Origin: Anastrepha obliqua
Taxonomy: Eukaryota > Arthropoda > Insecta > Diptera > Tephritidae
Direction: 5' to 3'
Length of the DNA stretch: 64,000 nucleotides
Assembly: GCF_027943255.1 (NCBI RefSeq)
Contig: NC_072893.1
Coordinates: 4,898,001 to 4,962,000 of the forward strand
The notes under the pieces are model-generated. The model was not told the DNA's origin. It worked only from the letters and a program-made list of their open reading frames with translations, and did no database searches. This document shows, piece after piece, positions 10,408-20,667 of the stretch. The translations under genes were made by a program, and so were the position numbers. Each line of letters starts with the position of its first letter. Position 1 is the first letter of the stretch.

Positions 10408-13361
10408 GATCTGTACCTTACCAAGCAAATAAATCAACCGCCGCAGAATTAGTTGCCTGTGCCAGGCCTAATAATCGATTAAAAATTTATTATGAAAATG
10501 CGTCCGGACTAAGAAGTAAGTCAGATGAAGTACGATTGCTTAGTTCATTTTGTGAGTATGATGTGGTGGTTATAACCGAAACTTGGCTCAACTCAAACTT
10601 TTTTGATGCTGAATTCTTCGATCCAAACATTTACGTTCTTTTTCGTAAAGACAGAGATGCTGTCAAAACTGGATGTAGCAGAGGAGGCGGAGTCATGATT
10701 GCAGTTCGCTGTAATCGTCACGCATCACTCGTTCAATTACATGAGACTGATACTGTATTAGACCAGCTATGCGTGCGAATACGTGGTGCGCATAGTTTTC
10801 TTTATATTTGTGTGTCTTATATTCCACCCTTAAGTAATGAGCACTTGTATAAGTCGCATGTGAACAACATATTAGCCCTTCAAGATGTTATTGGGAATAA
10901 CCAATTATGTGTCTTAGGGGATTTTAACTTAAGCAATATAAATTGGGTATATTTAGACAATAACGTATATCTAACGCCTTCAAATGTCAATAGTCCTACT
11001 GAATCTTTTTTTATTGATAATTTACTGGGCATGGGTCTAACTCAGATTAATGGGTTAACTAATAGTATGAGTCGTTTATTAGATTTGATTTTTATAAGTG
11101 ACAACATTAGTTCTGTTCTATCGCAGTCTTTTTCTTCTATATCGCCGATCAGCGTTCACCATATTCCTTTAAAGCTAGACTTGGAATTTTTAGAATTTTT
11201 TGAATCTAGGCCCGATAGTGCTCATCCCTCCTTTAATTTTGCCAATTGTGATTTCCAAACTCTCGATAATGCCTTACGTGAAATTGATTGGGAAGTATCT
11301 CTAGGCAATATTGAAGTTGCTGAGTGCTTTAAGATATTTAAAACTTTAGTCCTTGATATATGCTCTCAACATGTTCCAATTTTTAAGCGTGTAAATTATA
11401 AGATTCCTTGGTGCACGAGAGAACTTAAACATCATAAAAATTTGAGAAATAAGTTTTTTAAGAAGTTCAAGTTAACTAACGAAACCCGCTATTATGATTT
11501 TTTTATCCTCCACAGGAATAAGTTTCGTACTTTAAATAAGTCTTTGTATAAGGAATTCATTCACAAATCTGAGCTAAATATAAAAAGTAATCCGAAGAAT
11601 TTTTGGCGATATATTAAATCGATCAAAAAGGCCTCTTCTATTCCTAACTCTGTTTTTTATAGGGACGTAACTGCTTGCTCTGTCAGCGATGCAGCGAATT
11701 TATTTGCTGATTTCTTTTCATCTAACTTCGTGTCTGATGAAGATATTCAGGAGGAACATTTGGCAGCCATTCGCCATAATTTCGTGGGGAAAATCTCGTC
11801 TTCAGTTGACTTTGGTTCGCTTGTTCTATCAGATGATGATGTCATTGAGGGGTTGTTAAAGATTAAAAACTCGGCCCATTCGGATGTTGACGGGCTTTCT
11901 GTAACTTTGTTTAAAAATTGTCGCTCTTTGGTTCAACCTCTTAAACTAATTTTTAACAAATCATTGGCCGAAGGAATATTTATCGACGATTGGAAGCTGA
12001 CTTCAGTCACTCCTATTTTCAAAAGCGGTAATAAAAGTGCTATCGTAAATTACAGACCAATTTCCAAATTATCTGCTGTATCTAAACTCTTTGAATGCGT
12101 TATCAAAGACAAGTTATATTTTAGTGTTAAACGTCTAATTAGTCCACGTCAGCATGGTTTTGTAGCTGCCAGATCTACCTTAACTAACTTATCCGTTTTT
12201 TCTGATGATGTCCACGCTGGCTTCCAGAATGGTTTCCAAACTGACGCGATATACACGGATTTTTCTAAAGCCTTTGATAAAATCTCCCATACGATTTTAG
12301 TAACTAAATTGGCTTGTCTCGGTTTTCATTCTACTTTCCTTGATTGGATTCGGTCCTATTTAATAAAGAGATGCTGCACTGTAGTTATCGATGGTGTTTC
12401 TTCGAAACACTACACTGCCACCTCTGGTGTACCTCAGGGTAGTATTTTAGGACCTCTGTTATTTGTTTTGTTTATTAATGATATATGTTCGTGTTTTTCC
12501 TTCGCTAATTTTCTTCTCTATGCTGATGACCTAAAAGTATACGCTGAAATAAGAAATTCTAGTGATTCAGCCGCCCTTCAGTTCGAGTTGAATAATTTAT
12601 TTTCCTGGTGCCTTATAAATCGTCTATTTCTTAATATTGAAAAATGTCATAAAATCACTTTTTCTAAGCTTCAAAACCCCCTCAACACCTCTTATCATAT
12701 CAATTATACATATCTTGGCTCGTCTGATGTGATAAAAGATTTAGGGGTTTTCTTTGATTCAAAGCTTAATTTTATCACGCACCTAAATTATGCCGTTTCC
12801 AATTCTCTTGCTATGCTCGCTTTTGTTAGACGGCACTCATCGCATTTCACTGATCCATATACTCTTAAGATTTTATACTCTGCGTTTGTGCGGTCCAAAT
12901 TGGATTATGCCTCTTTTATTTGGAGGCCTTATCATGCAGTTCATATAAATCGAGTGGAGAGGGTTCAAAAAATTTTTGTGCGTTTCGCGCTACATTCACT
13001 CAATTTCTCAGACCCCAAACCATCATACGTCTCACGCTGTCGTTTGATTAGTCTCTGTCCATTAAGTGACAGAGGTACGTTTCAGGCAGTTTCTTTTATT
13101 TTCGATCTTGTTAATGGACTAATTGACTGCCCGATTCTTCTTGAAAGAATACAGTTTAATGTTCCTTGCAGGAACTTTCGTCGTGTCAAAATTTTTCATG
13201 TTGGCGTTAGGAGGACATTATATAGTTCCAAAGCACCTCTTGTTAGAACGCTGTCTGACATTAACTATCTCGCCTCCCTTTTGGACCTAGACTTCTCCAG
13301 AGCGAAACAGGTATTTAATACCCAATTAAAAAATTTCTTCCTTTGTAAGAATTCTAAATAA
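10287..13361 (+). CDS. LINE ORF2: AP endonuclease plus reverse transcriptase
   Basis: The frame is open for 1024 codons after a stop at 10284-10286 and has no ATG before the endonuclease. The conserved part begins KIYYENASGLRSKSDE (about 10480), then VITETWL with the catalytic Glu (codon 10578), SRGGGVMIAV, and GDFN (10917-10928). The usual SDH signature reads SVHH (11151-11162), so the catalytic Asp is Val. Reverse transcriptase motifs are intact: NYRPISKLSAVSKLFE, QHGFVAARST, YTDFSKAFDKISH, SGVPQGSILGPLLF, YADD (12519-12530), and KDLGVFFDSKLNF. A C-terminal LINE domain follows. There is no RNase H. ORF2 normally nicks the target and copies the RNA there. It overlaps ORF1 by 121 nt in the -1 frame. 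Domain order and motifs fit the Jockey/CR1 group; exact clade not fixed. Confidence 0.92.
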   Translation, partial: TRGLLKSLRQLTKFRALASWRKSTPFQVFSRASKQRSDYVGSVPYQANKSTAAELVACARPNNRLKIYYENASGLRSKSDEVRLLSSFCEYDVVVITETWLNSNFFDAEFFDPNIYVLFRKDRDAVKTGCSRGGGVMIAVRCNRHASLVQLHETDTVLDQLCVRIRGAHSFLYICVSYIPPLSNEHLYKSHVNNILALQDVIGNNQLCVLGDFNLSNINWVYLDNNVYLTPSNVNSPTESFFIDNLLGMGLTQINGLTNSMSRLLDLIFISDNISSVLSQSFSSISPISVHHIPLKLDLEFLEFFESRPDSAHPSFNFANCDFQTLDNALREIDWEVSLGNIEVAECFKIFKTLVLDICSQHVPIFKRVNYKIPWCTRELKHHKNLRNKFFKKFKLTNETRYYDFFILHRNKFRTLNKSLYKEFIHKSELNIKSNPKNFWRYIKSIKKASSIPNSVFYRDVTACSVSDAANLFADFFSSNFVSDEDIQEEHLAAIRHNFVGKISSSVDFGSLVLSDDDVIEGLLKIKNSAHSDVDGLSVTLFKNCRSLVQPLKLIFNKSLAEGIFIDDWKLTSVTPIFKSGNKSAIVNYRPISKLSAVSKLFECVIKDKLYFSVKRLISPRQHGFVAARSTLTNLSVFSDDVHAGFQNGFQTDAIYTDFSKAFDKISHTILVTKLACLGFHSTFLDWIRSYLIKRCCTVVIDGVSSKHYTATSGVPQGSILGPLLFVLFINDICSCFSFANFLLYADDLKVYAEIRNSSDSAALQFELNNLFSWCLINRLFLNIEKCHKITFSKLQNPLNTSYHINYTYLGSSDVIKDLGVFFDSKLNFITHLNYAVSNSLAMLAFVRRHSSHFTDPYTLKILYSAFVRSKLDYASFIWRPYHAVHINRVERVQKIFVRFALHSLNFSDPKPSYVSRCRLISLCPLSDRGTFQAVSFIFDLVNGLIDCPILLERIQFNVPCRNFRRVKIFHVGVRRTLYSSKAPLVRTLSDINYLASLLDLDFSRAKQVFNTQLKNFFLCKNSK

Positions 13362-13606
13362 TTACCTAATATATTCTGTTAATTTAGTTGAATAAGCTTT
13401 AATTTTGTCAACTACTTCTATATAAATACTCTTAGTTCTATGTAGTTAGTAAGAAACTGTGTATTTCTTGACTTACTAAAATGAATTAATCCTCTTTGTA
13501 AGTTATAAGAAATTTTATCTTTTTCTTTTACTCATTACTATTGAAGCTAGTTAATTATAAGTTTAGTTTTACTTTGATTAATTAATTTAGTATTAATCTG
13601 TTTTCA

Positions 13607-13638
13607 TAGTCTGTAAGAAATACTGTATTTTTAGACTA
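13607..13638 (+). other. Conserved 3'-terminal hairpin of the LINE
   Basis: TAGTCT at 13607-13612 pairs with AGACTA at 13633-13638. Inside, AAATA pairs with TATTT around a CTG loop. The hairpin lies just upstream of the ATAA tail. Related sequence at 48571-48600 keeps the stem with one compensatory change, and a 4-bp version is at 20442-20469. The LINE reverse transcriptase may recognise it when priming; that role is inferred. Confidence 0.5.
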
Positions 13639-13689
13639 TTAATTGAATTAAATGAATAAATAAATAAATATATATATGTACTTTGTTTA

Positions 13690-14640
13690 GATCGCCTTGA
13701 CGATGGCTTACCCCTTATTTCTACTTCTGGTTTTATGAATGTAGCCAACGACACTAATACTGTTAATTCTAACCACTTAATTTCTAACCACTCTGTGAGT
13801 ATGCAACTAGTTCCGCTTCCGAGTCTCTCAAGGGCTTTATGAAATATTAAATTTAAAGAGTACGATTCGTGGATGAAATGCTTAAAGAGCGTTGTAGGGA
13901 GGGGGACATAAATATCTTTTCCGATTGTCAAGGTCCGATCAAGGCGCTGTCGTCACCATGTTGGAGCCTGCTGAACACCTGTAAAGAGGAGATCAAACGT
14001 CTCGAGCATGCGGAAAACAGTTATCTTATCTGGGTTCCACGGCATAGGAACATAGAGGGAAATGAAATTGCCGATGAGCTTGCCAGGAAAGGGTCGACGG
14101 AACGGGTTTCAGTTGCCCGTTGTTAAAGGAGAACTGCACAATCGATTTCTTAAAAAAGCACAAGACAGATCTTATTGTGTGCTATCTCCAGAAACACTTT
14201 GACCTCAATACGAAAGAAGCGGGATGATTAGAGTGCTGGGGAATCCCCGGCATTCAATTTCCAAACTCATATTGATGGTCACAGATCACTGGACTCATGT
14301 GGAAAAGCTTGGGCTTCCGTACAGCCCCCTTTGCAGAAGCTCAGGGATCCTAAAGAGTAAAAGACTGTTTAACACTTCCTTTGAAAATGGCCTGGCGACT
14401 AGTTTCTTGATGTTTCTTAGTGTGCCTTTCGGGGATATCCTGCGGCTGTTCTCCAGCCTAGATCCGCTTTCTCTCCCCCACTCTATCAGCAACACTGGAT
14501 AACAGTAGATGGTTTCCTTCTTTAAGTTTTGTAATTTTTCGCAGGTAGTGATCTACATTATGGCATCCAAACGGCACTCTAGTGCTACTTGTAGTGTATC
14601 CGTAGTACTCTTTTCATCTAACCTACCTACCCGCCTACCT
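13690..14640 (+). pseudogene. RNase H-bearing LINE, 3' fragment
   Basis: The open segment 13869-14126 reads GDINIFSDCQGPIKALSS (third RNase H strand with catalytic Asp), then YLIWVPRHRNIEGNEIADEL, which keeps the WVPxHxxIxGNExAD signature with the fourth acidic residue. The frame then shifts. The knuckle region is near 14310-14350 (YSPLCRSSG in another frame). The 3' UTR block with TCCAAACGGCAC at about 14570 and the CCTACCTACC end are shared with other copies. The part before about 13860 is unassigned. It lies directly downstream of the main LINE in the same orientation but is a different family. Confidence 0.7.
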
Positions 14641-14649
14641 ATGTTTCGT

Positions 14650-17140
14650 GGATAATACAGCTATGTAATGCACAAATCCATCAAATCATTAAGCTCTTCT
14701 CAATAAAAGCGACTCGTTCAAACAATCGCCGAGCTATAAGACCTTATAAATGTATCAAAATATATTAAGCTCTACCACACTGATATTCTCTAACAAATCT
14801 TATTAGCTATCAAGCTCAAATAAACAGGCTCGTACACGAGCTCGCTCAGAAGCTCAGGTAACACTCTCCCAATCATCGGTTCCCCCATTATTCCTAAGAT
14901 AAACAAAGACCGCCCTGCAAAGGGGATTTAGAATTAAAAGATGCTTTGAAATATGCGAACCAATAATCACAGAGATTATATTTTGTCCTTATTGAAAACT
15001 TCTGGATAGCTTTTGAACAGAATTTGACTATGAATGACTGGGGCATGTTCTTCATAAATTTTGGTGTACAAAAATGTAAAAACCCCTATTGAGAATCGTG
15101 AACTTGTGCGGGAAAAATAAAATATATTAATTCACAGAAATAAAAACTAGTTAGAGGATATGTAGGTTAGGTTAAGTTGAAATGGTTGTCCATAGAGAGG
15201 GCACCCTGAACGAAAATCAAAAATTTGTCCTTTGGCTGAGAAAAAAGGAAGGAGGAGGAGGGGAGATGTATATTTGATGAAGGCACACGAACAATGACTG
15301 ATTTGCGGTGGAGTTAGCCACTTCATATAACTGATGAAGCTCATTAGGTTGTATTAGCAGGCGTAGTAAAGAAACGAGAGCTAAGATGCCTTAATCTTAG
15401 CTTCGCGCAGGTAGAGCAGCTAAGAAGAAGGTACTAAGATGATTCCAACTCATCCTGCCTACAACTAACGCAAAAACTACACCAAGTAATGGCCTCGCAG
15501 CCAATGTCCTGTAAATTCACCCATGAAATGATGAAATGCAGCAAACTACAAGATTTTTAAATTTTATTATTGATATGGATCTAAACACTTTACGATAGTT
15601 TTGCATTTTTACAGTTTATTTAATTTAAATGTGAATTCTTAATGGTGGCGTTGGTTATGCGGTGTTGCAAAATTCTTTGGAATTCTTGCACTATAAACAT
15701 AGTCCGTCAAAGTCCACCAGCATTATTCGTCATTGGCTGTTTGTCATTATATGTACCAGCTCCCGCATTTATTAAAAATTATATCAATATATTTTTCCTG
15801 CTAAGGGAACCATTTTTATTTTATCTTAAACATCAATGAGCGATTTGCGACATTAAATTCTACAATCTCCCCTATTTACTATGAGCACATCAGCAAACGC
15901 GCCCTCACACACACACACTCATACGACCTCATTTCCCAACACATTTGTGAGCTTATCAAATTTCCCAATCGATACGCTATTTCTGCCATCCTTCCAACAG
16001 AGCAAAGCCCTTGCTTGTACACCAAAATAGTGAACAGGTAAATAAATAGAAATGTTGCTACAAATAATTTGCTGTTAGTGATTTTCCACTCCACTAGCTG
16101 CGCTATGTTATCAGGCTAATCTTATTGTCAAAGTAGAGCCAAGCCCAGCATATTTGGGGCGAACAAATTCAATTTTGAAATATAATAACAGCAGGATAAC
16201 GGTGGATGTGCCAGGAGCATAAGAATAGAGGGACTAGGAGGAAGTAAATGAGAGAAATGGTAGTTGGAGGAAGTTGATGACACAAAAAAAAAAGCAAATA
16301 AAGCAAAACAAAAGTGATAAAACAACAAACATAAAAATAATCCGGCCACACTGATATCAAAAAGAAAAAGTTGTAAAAGAACATCACCAACAATAGCAAC
16401 AATAGCAACTTGAAATAACGCATCATATCTGTGGTAATTTGCTACTCGCTGCGGAAAAGTAGCGCAAAAACGCTTCAAATTTAGAACGAATAACTGCTCA
16501 AGGATCTTTTGAACGAAGACCGCAGCGATTGCGGGAAATAAGATATCACAATTGCAAAATAACACAAAAAATTAAACCGCTGTAAAGCGAACTGAAGTCA
16601 CCGCATGTTTTGTGCCACTCACTGACTGGTTAACCCAACTTCCCATCAATGCCCTGCCACATTTCTAAGCAGTCACCGAAACGCCCCAAAGAAGCAGCGG
16701 GCGGATACCAGCTCACCTAGCTGATGTTCGTCACATTTTGATGTTTCCACCTATCGTGGGACCCTCCTTCTCTCCTTGCTTCCTTCCTTCCTGCCTTCGT
16801 ACGCACCTATCTACCTTACTTTGCTGCTCCTTACTTCCGCTGAAGTCAACAATTTCGCTGATGACTTTCCGTTTTCAATTTTCAAAATCACGTACAAGCC
16901 ACTATGGCTGAGTTTGAAGTGGCGCCACAGATTTATTGCGTTTACCGCCTTCATTGTTTGTTTGTTGTTATTGCCGATGAAGGACGCACGCGTGTTGTGT
17001 ATAATGTAACATTTTCGATTTTTTCCATAACAAACCCCAAATGACGAATGCACGCCGCTATCAACCCAAACACTTTACATAACTCAATCAAAACAAACAC
17101 TTTAACGAAACGTGTGCTGCGTTTGACGCATTTCAAATAT
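14650..17140. other. Unassigned sequence upstream of the receptor exon
   Basis: Mostly quiet intron-like sequence. A TAGGTTAGGTTAAG motif at 15160-15174 and the following 250 bp resemble the 3' end of an unidentified repeat. A CA microsatellite lies at 15905-15919. Small frames here (such as 16128-16565 minus) are low-complexity and not convincing. No signal-peptide exon for the receptor gene could be supported. Confidence 0.4.
15905..15919. repeat. (CA)n microsatellite
   Basis: Uninterrupted CACACA run in quiet sequence upstream of the receptor exon. Confidence 0.8.
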
Positions 17141-17253
17141 TTGGGTAACTGTTTTTATGTTTTTATTTTCAACGGCAAACAGCCTTTATATTTTACGTTG
17201 TTCCTCAACCTTTAGCAACTCTTTTTACGTTTTCTTCTCTTTCCGCCTTGCAG

Positions 17254-17393
17254 TTTGCACAGCTGGCCCGCATGAGAAACGCCTACTGCACGCCCTGCTC
17301 GACAACTACAACAGTTTGGAGCGCCCCGTTGTGAATGAATCCGATCCACTACAGCTGAGCTTTGGGCTGACGCTAATGCAAATCATTGATGTG
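17254..17393 (+). CDS. nAChRalpha7: Nicotinic acetylcholine receptor alpha subunit, one internal exon (alpha7-like)
   Basis: The exon encodes AGPHEKRLLHALLDNYNSLE, then a segment with RPVVNESDPLQLSFGLTL and ending MQIIDV. This is the mature N-terminus of insect neuronal acetylcholine receptor alpha subunits: the N-terminal helix and first beta strand of the extracellular ligand-binding domain, with an N-glycosylation sequon (NES). The protein is a pentameric cation channel at cholinergic synapses. The acceptor is the pyrimidine-rich TTCCGCCTTGCAG ending at 17253; a second AG 9 nt downstream (17262) would also keep the frame. The donor is GTG|GTAAGTG at 17393/17394, and the family's next exon normally begins DEKNQ. 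I could not find that exon, or exon 1. Of alpha5, 6 and 7 the residues look closest to alpha7, but one exon cannot settle this. Confidence 0.93.
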
Positions 17394-17819
17394 GTAAGTG
17401 TTGTTTGTCTTTCCTTTCACACACACATGCGCGCATAAGTATGTGTTGCCCCTATTCTGCACATTCAATCTTACTCAGGCATAAAGCTTCTCGTAAAATA
17501 AATGCGCAAATTACATTTTAATACGCCCTGAGGTATGCAACAGTAAAAGCATTAAATTAGCAAACAAAGGCAATCAAACGAGTGTAAGGGTATAAAAAAT
17601 ACTATTTGTCTTTCAATCGTGCATGCGAAAAAAATATTCAGTGTTGAGGTATACCAGGGTGGGCCAATAGCTTAGTTGAAATGCAAACCACGACGAAAAT
17701 AGCAGCTTTGAAATACAGCCCGAGGTGGAAAAGCAAATAAAGTGGGAACTAAAATTAATCAGCTAATATCAGATTTTGTTTGTGTCAAAGACTAATTTGC
17801 AGAGATTATACCACAGAGA

Positions 17820-18100
17820 GCGGCCGTAGCCGAATGGGTTGGTGCGTGAAATGCCTAGGTTGGAATCTCTGTGCATGAAACACCAAGAGCGGTCGCCCCT
17901 CGACAAGCAATGGCAAATCTCTGAGGGTATTTCTGCCGTGAAAAAATTTTCCATAACAAAAACACATTTGCCGTTCGGAGTCGGCTTAAAACTGCAGGTC
18001 CCTCCATTAGTGGTACAACATAAAGGCGCACCTCAGAAATAAGAGGAGGATCTCGTCCAAAGTTCAGTAAAAGGTGTAAGCGCCAATTATAATAATAATA
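17820..18100 (+). mobile_element. tRNA-derived SINE, copy 3
   Basis: Begins GCGGCCGTAGCCGAATGGG (A box intact), lacks the variable-arm-like segment of other copies, and has a diverged B box GGTTGGAATCTC. The body includes GCGGTCGCCCCTCG, GCCGTTCGGAGTCGGC and CTCCATTAGTGGTACAACAT. It ends GCGCCAATTATAATAATAAT-like. It lies about 430 bp downstream of the receptor exon, in the same orientation as the gene. Confidence 0.82.
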
Positions 18101-18429
18101 CTATTTTTTAAATTGTGCACAATGGGTGGTCCAAAGCTGAAAATATTCGAAAGCTTTTCTGAAACGAACTTTAAGCCCAGTGCAACAAGGCCTTCGAAGG
18201 CCATTGTACCCAAAATTACCAAGAGACAACTGGCCTGTTAGAAATTTTAGTCTTAAATTTCCTCGAAGAAGCGAAGTTTCTACTAAGACCGTCAAGCCAA
18301 CAATGATGTTGACGATGAAAACTTTGTTTAGTGGTGTCATGAAGTCAGAACAAAAGTGTCCTCAGTCTCATTAACTTGCACAGTGTCCAACTATAAACTA
18401 ACTGAATTAATACTTTACACAATACCCAA

Positions 18430-19520
18430 CCAAAGTAGGATTTTTTCATCGTCGTTATCGTCGTTCAAAAAAGAAAGTTCCCTATAGTTGTAGAGAAATA
18501 CGCGTTTACCAAAAACCAGCGACCGTCAGTATCTAAGTCTAGTGGCATGTCACACAAGACAGTGACAGAGACGATTTCTGACATTTTCTTCCCCCTCCTC
18601 ATTCTTGCAACCTCTGCATAAGTCGAAAAGAGGTACAAAGACCTGTGATCAAAACAACTAACATAGAGGCGTTTTTTCTTGGCCTATTAAGTAACGCCTT
18701 TGAGTGCCTGATGTTCCATTCTAGCCAAATTCTTTTTATAGCGTTACATGGCCGACTATCAACCCATCTCGTGTTGGCTCAAGTGATAATGCTCTCTCTC
18801 ACTAATTCGCTATGCCCTGGCACCCATATGGAATGGATGCGGAAATGCGATCCATGGTTGAAATTGCACTGAATTGACGTATCGAAAACATGTATGTTGA
18901 AGTCGATCGGTTGGTAAATGATAAAGTTATTCAGCGTTTACATACCGACATAAAAGTTGGCGCACCCTGCATGTTGTAAAACCACTCACATCTAGCTGGA
19001 ATTCTAGTTCTAAATTACTTGTTAAATTATGGTTCGTTGAAACAATAGTAGATAGGGTTTTTTGGACCCAGACTTAGTGTTATGGTCAAATGTCCATCAC
19101 CTAAATGGTGCTAGAATAAACGTATTCAGAGCATCAGAGGGAGTCGTTCTAAGAGCGCCGCTGTAACATAAAGCGCCGTACGTTGAACTGTTAAACTCTG
19201 AAGCCTGTTTGTAATCGTAGTCTTGTCGAGAGCCGTCCTCCGAACTATAATCCGGTAAAGGAGGAGAGGTCTGATAACGGTGCTATACAGTTAGTGAGTT
19301 TTCTATGGCCTTCTCTATGAAAATATGTAGAGCTACTAAAGCTTCCCTCTCTTCTACATTCATATTCCAATTTAGTGTCTTGTCAGTAATTATTCCTTAA
19401 TATTTGTGTGTTGAAACAAGAACCACTTTTTTATATAAGCTAGACCACCGTATCAAATAAATACTCGTATATCAGTGCCCACAAGGAATAACAACTAAAC
19501 TTGATTTCGTCAAGTATTCA
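18430..19520 (-). pseudogene. RNase H-bearing LINE relic
   Basis: On the minus strand, from high to low coordinates: a reverse transcriptase C-terminal segment reading LQSLTVQRTALYVTAALRTT (near 19150-19210), the RNase H signature IWVPGHSELVRES (about 18800-18840), and a knuckle reading LCRGCKNEEGEENVR (about 18575-18620). The order RT, RNase H, knuckle is that of I/R1/LOA-type LINEs. Frameshifts and stops are frequent. The limits are approximate. Confidence 0.6.
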
Positions 19521-20194
19521 ACAGAGCACTTTTTAGTTTTAAATAGAAATAAATTTTAATTAAGGAACTTGATTAAGCAAATATTTTTATGCTTTATGTT
19601 AACAATATTTCCGTTATGAGAAGGGAACAGTGCAAACAGTTAAGTTTTTTCTCCTTTTCCTCCTCTTTTTTAAGTTCGAGATAGCATCTCGATTTTAGCT
19701 GTTCCACGTGGAAAGATTTTACCTCGGAATCCTGTCTTAAGTTAGACTGCTTAGGTAGACACGGAATTTGAAACTATTACTCTAAACTTTTAGAATAAAA
19801 GCAAAATTTGTCTTTGGCTAACACTCAAAATATGAAAAATAAATAAACTACGACTGAACTTGCGATTGGTTATTATTCCAAATTTTAGAAATATCAAATT
19901 GTTCAAAATCTCAATGACGCAATATAAATGAAGCTGAAATTTAACGTCTGAATAAAATCACGAGATGGTTTGGAGTGGAAGGCTAGTTCTATTTTAGAAA
20001 CTTTTTTGATGTTTAAGCAAATTAAGATGGGCTGTTATTCCAAAATCATAAAAACAGAATATCGTACCATTGTACCGCTCTCGATGTTTTTTGATTGACT
20101 TTAAACCACTTGATAGCAGACGATCTATTCTATCGTGCTCAATTATACGTATCATTGTATATCGTGTATAATTATACGTATCATTTCTGGATCT
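19521..20194. other. Unassigned AT-rich sequence
   Basis: No element recognised. It contains the 29-bp-period direct repeat listed separately. Confidence 0.4.
20141..20185. repeat. Direct repeat, 16 bp, period 29
   Basis: AATTATACGTATCATT occurs at 20141-20156 and again at 20170-20185, just before a truncated LINE. It may be a small local duplication made at insertion. Confidence 0.75.
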
Positions 20195-20492
20195 ATTATT
20201 TTAATTAAAATTCAATTTAATATACCCAATATGAGGCTCCGACAGTACAAAACCTTTAAAATTGGCTTCTCGCGAACCAACTACGGGGTGAATGCTCCGA
20301 TCCCTAGGGCATATGCAGATTTAAATATGTTTTTCAATTCTTCTGGTGCTGATGTTACATGGCCGTATGGCATCTTAGTCAACCATCTTAAATCGTTATT
20401 TTCTTGGTAACTACTAAACTATTGTACATTAGCTTAACATAGTCTGTAAGAATATATCCATTCAAAGACAATAAATAAATAAATAAATAAAA
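20195..20492 (+). pseudogene. Jockey/CR1-like LINE, 3' end only
   Basis: Encodes IQFNIPNMRLRQYKTFKIGF and then RAYADLNMFFN, matching the C-terminus of the main LINE ORF2 (RIQFNVPCRNFRRVKIFHVG and TLSDINYLASLL). A stop, a short 3' UTR with AGTCTGTAAGAA, and an ATAA repeat tail (20470-20492) follow. This is a typical 5'-truncated LINE insertion of about 300 bp, with a still readable frame. Confidence 0.75.
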
Positions 20493-20570
20493 GTTTTATG
20501 TTGGATATAAACTATTTATTTTTTAGCTACAATGATAAAATTTTGAGTGGTAGTGCATTTAACTGCAAGC

Positions 20571-20667
20571 AACTTTTTCTTCATTTTGGTGTTACGCCGA
20601 GATTTGAAAGTATCTCTGAATTCCGAATGATACTTATGCACCAACCCATTCGGCTACGGCGGCCGCC
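20571..20667 (-). mobile_element. tRNA-derived SINE, copy 4 (head only)
   Basis: Only the tRNA-like head is present. On the minus strand from 20667: GGCGGCCGCCGTAGCCGAAT, GGGTTGGTGCATAAG, a CAGAGATA arm, and a B-box region CTTTCAAATCTCG, followed by CACCAAAATGAAG. The body and tail are missing, so this is a 3'-deleted copy. Confidence 0.78.

Larger units (their letters stand above)
9530..13670 (+). mobile_element. Nearly intact Jockey/CR1-like LINE, 5'-truncated
   Basis: A non-LTR retrotransposon of about 4.1 kb with ORF1 (9553-10407), overlapping ORF2 (open 10287-13361), a 300-nt 3' UTR, and a 3' tail of ATAA repeats (about 13651-13670). It begins within a few bases of the tail of a SINE copy, with no 5' UTR, so the 5' end is probably truncated inside ORF1. 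A TATATATA run at each end could be the target duplication, but the sequence is too simple to be certain. Relatives in this window are all far more decayed, which makes this the youngest LINE here. Confidence 0.92.

Noticed and set aside
16128..16565. 145-codon minus-strand frame rich in Phe and Leu
   Set aside because: Low-complexity reading of A-rich DNA on the opposite strand; not a credible membrane protein.
17655..17669. AGGGTGGGCCAATAG resembling AGGGTTGGTCAATAG at 47861-47875
   Set aside because: Fifteen bases with two mismatches and no similarity beyond; too short to define a family.
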